Shown: piece after piece, positions 62,007-64,000 of the stretch
Layout: each line of letters starts with the position of its first letter
Numbering within the stretch: the first letter of the stretch is position 1
NCBI RefSeq assembly: GCF_004006235.1
Contig: NZ_CP034753.1
Span: 3,906,001 to 3,970,000 of the forward strand
Source of the DNA: Agromyces sp. LHK192
Lineage (GTDB): Bacteria > Actinomycetota > Actinomycetes > Actinomycetales > Microbacteriaceae
Direction: 5' to 3'
Length of the DNA: 64,000 bases
Program-made: the position numbers and the translations under genes
The notes under the pieces: generated by a model
Seen by the model: the letters and a program-made list of their open reading frames with translations, nothing else
What the model was told of the DNA's origin: nothing
Databases searched by the model: none

Positions 62007-63115
62007 ATGACGATCGACACCAGCATCGTCGAGGAGACCGAGGAGCTGTCGAAGCCCTCGCAGACGCCCATGACCGGTGCCGTCGCCGCCTCGCGGCGGC
62101 AGCGGCGCGGCGCGGGCGGCAAGCCGCGCAAGTTCCTCTTCATGCGGAACACCAAGGCCCTCACGGGCCTCGCGATCCTCGGGTTCTTCCTCGTGATCGC
62201 CGTCATCGGCCCGTGGATCGCCCCCTACGACCCGAGCGCGCGCAGCGAGGACGTGCTGCAGCCGCCGTCGTGGGAGCACCTGTTCGGCACGACCCACCTC
62301 GGGCAGGACGTCTTCTCGCAGATCGTCGTCGGTACCCGCGGCGTCATCGTCGTCGGCTTCGTCGCCGGCATCCTCGCGACCGCGATCGGCGTGCTCGTGG
62401 GCGTGACCGCGGGCTACGTCGGCGGCCTCGGCGACGAGACGCTCTCGGTGCTCGCGAACGTGTTCCTCGTGATCCCGCAGCTGCCGCTCATCATCATCAT
62501 CGCGGGCCAGCTGCCCTCGGTGGGCGGCGTCACCGTCGCGGTCGTCATCGCGATCACCGGATGGGCGTGGGGTGCCCGGGTGCTGCGCGCCCAGACGCTC
62601 TCGCTGCGGCGCCGCGACTTCGTCGAGGCGGCCCGGGCGAATGGCGAGCGCACCTGGCGCATCATCACGCGGGAGATCCTGCCGAACCTCACCGCGATCA
62701 TCGCCTCCGGGTTCGTCGGGACCGTCAGCTTCGCGGTGCTGTCGCTCATCACCCTGTCGTTCATCGGCATCGGCAACACGGGCGAGTGGAACTGGGGCAC
62801 GGTGCTCTACCAGGCGCAGTCCCAGCTCGCCCTGCAGCGCGGCGCGTGGTGGTGGTTCGTGCCGGCCGGCCTGTGCATCGCTCTGCTCGGCATGGCGCTC
62901 ACCCTCATCAACTTCGGCATCGATGAGTTCGTGAACCCCAGGCTCCGGTCGACCGGGCTCAATGCGAAGTCGCTGCGCAAGCGGGGCATCCGCCCGCGCA
63001 TCGGGTTCACCCCGGTCGTGCGCGAGGCGCCGACCGCGGCAGCCGCACCCGCCGCACCCGCAGCTTCAGCCGCACCCGCCGACCCGGATGCCCGCGCCGA
63101 CAGGAAGGACGGCTG

Positions 63116-63116
<1 letters not shown>
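62007..63116 (+). CDS. ABC transporter permease (DppC/OppC type)
   Basis: 369 residues. A 45-residue hydrophilic tail, first helix ALTGLAILGFFLVIAVIGPW, the external IAPYDPSARSEDVLQPPSWE and FGTTHLGQDVFSQIVVGTR motif of DppC proteins, and an EAA loop RRRDFVEAARANGERTWRII. The tail after the last helix (about 310-369) is basic then Ala/Pro-rich. Stop shares one base with the next start (TGATG). Confidence 0.94.

Positions 63117-64000
<884 letters not shown>

Overview
The window looks like chromosomal DNA from a high-GC actinobacterium, most likely a Microbacteriaceae member such as Agromyces or a relative; the genus is a guess. Supporting signs: very high GC with G/C third positions; many GTG/TTG starts and 4-bp ATGA/GTGA overlaps; an HspR-controlled dnaK-grpE-dnaJ-hspR operon; the actinobacterial clpS-DUF2017 pair; a sortase-E type LAxTG anchor; a [4Fe-4S] APS-reductase type CysH; many TAnnnT-N6-ATG leaderless promoters; a dispersed repeat with core GGTCTCGATAC...TACTCGACC; and frequent GCATCC/GGATGC words. 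No rRNA, tRNA, CRISPR, phage or transposase gene was seen. Coding density is high and no gene-free stretch exceeds about 280 bp.

Layout. 1-6.5 kb: membrane transport on the minus strand (two overlapping AI-2E family proteins, a GAP/LysE-like protein, SulP, ClC), then a small SHOCT protein with a strong terminator. 6.5-12 kb: a DUF998-like membrane protein, DUF2017-clpS, an RlmG/RsmC-like methyltransferase, a secreted protein with a lysozyme-like motif, and a TetR/DHFR-like divergent pair with two matched operators. 12-17.5 kb: the heat-shock operon with two HAIR sites, divergent from a RelA/SpoT-domain synthetase. 17.5-33 kb: DUF418, a lipoprotein, TauE/SafE, DUF2809, rlmN, a YraQ-permease/TIGR03943/beta-propeller trio, a second SulP, two VOC proteins, DUF1801, a RIO kinase preceded by a 20-codon leader ORF, an LAxTG-anchored beta-propeller protein and an MFS transporter.

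33-45.7 kb is a sulfur assimilation block: a divergent S-adenosylhomocysteine hydrolase-like protein, an IclR regulator and a sirohydrochlorin chelatase, then a long unit of sulfite reductase, cysH, cysD, cysN, a sulfonate/sulfate-type ABC transporter, cobA and a ferredoxin-NADP reductase. It covers sulfur-compound import, activation, two-step reduction, siroheme supply and electron supply. A perfect-stem hairpin closes it.

45.8-64 kb holds two back-to-back carbohydrate loci. On the minus strand a CUT1 ABC transporter, a GH3 beta-glucosidase and a GH26-like secreted hydrolase sit beside a LacI regulator. On the plus strand a GH3 enzyme with a PA14-like insert and a five-gene Dpp/Opp-type ABC transporter, probably for oligosaccharides, sit beside a TetR regulator with a strong palindromic operator. 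In both loci the binding-protein gene is followed by a perfect GC hairpin. The first and last genes run off the window.
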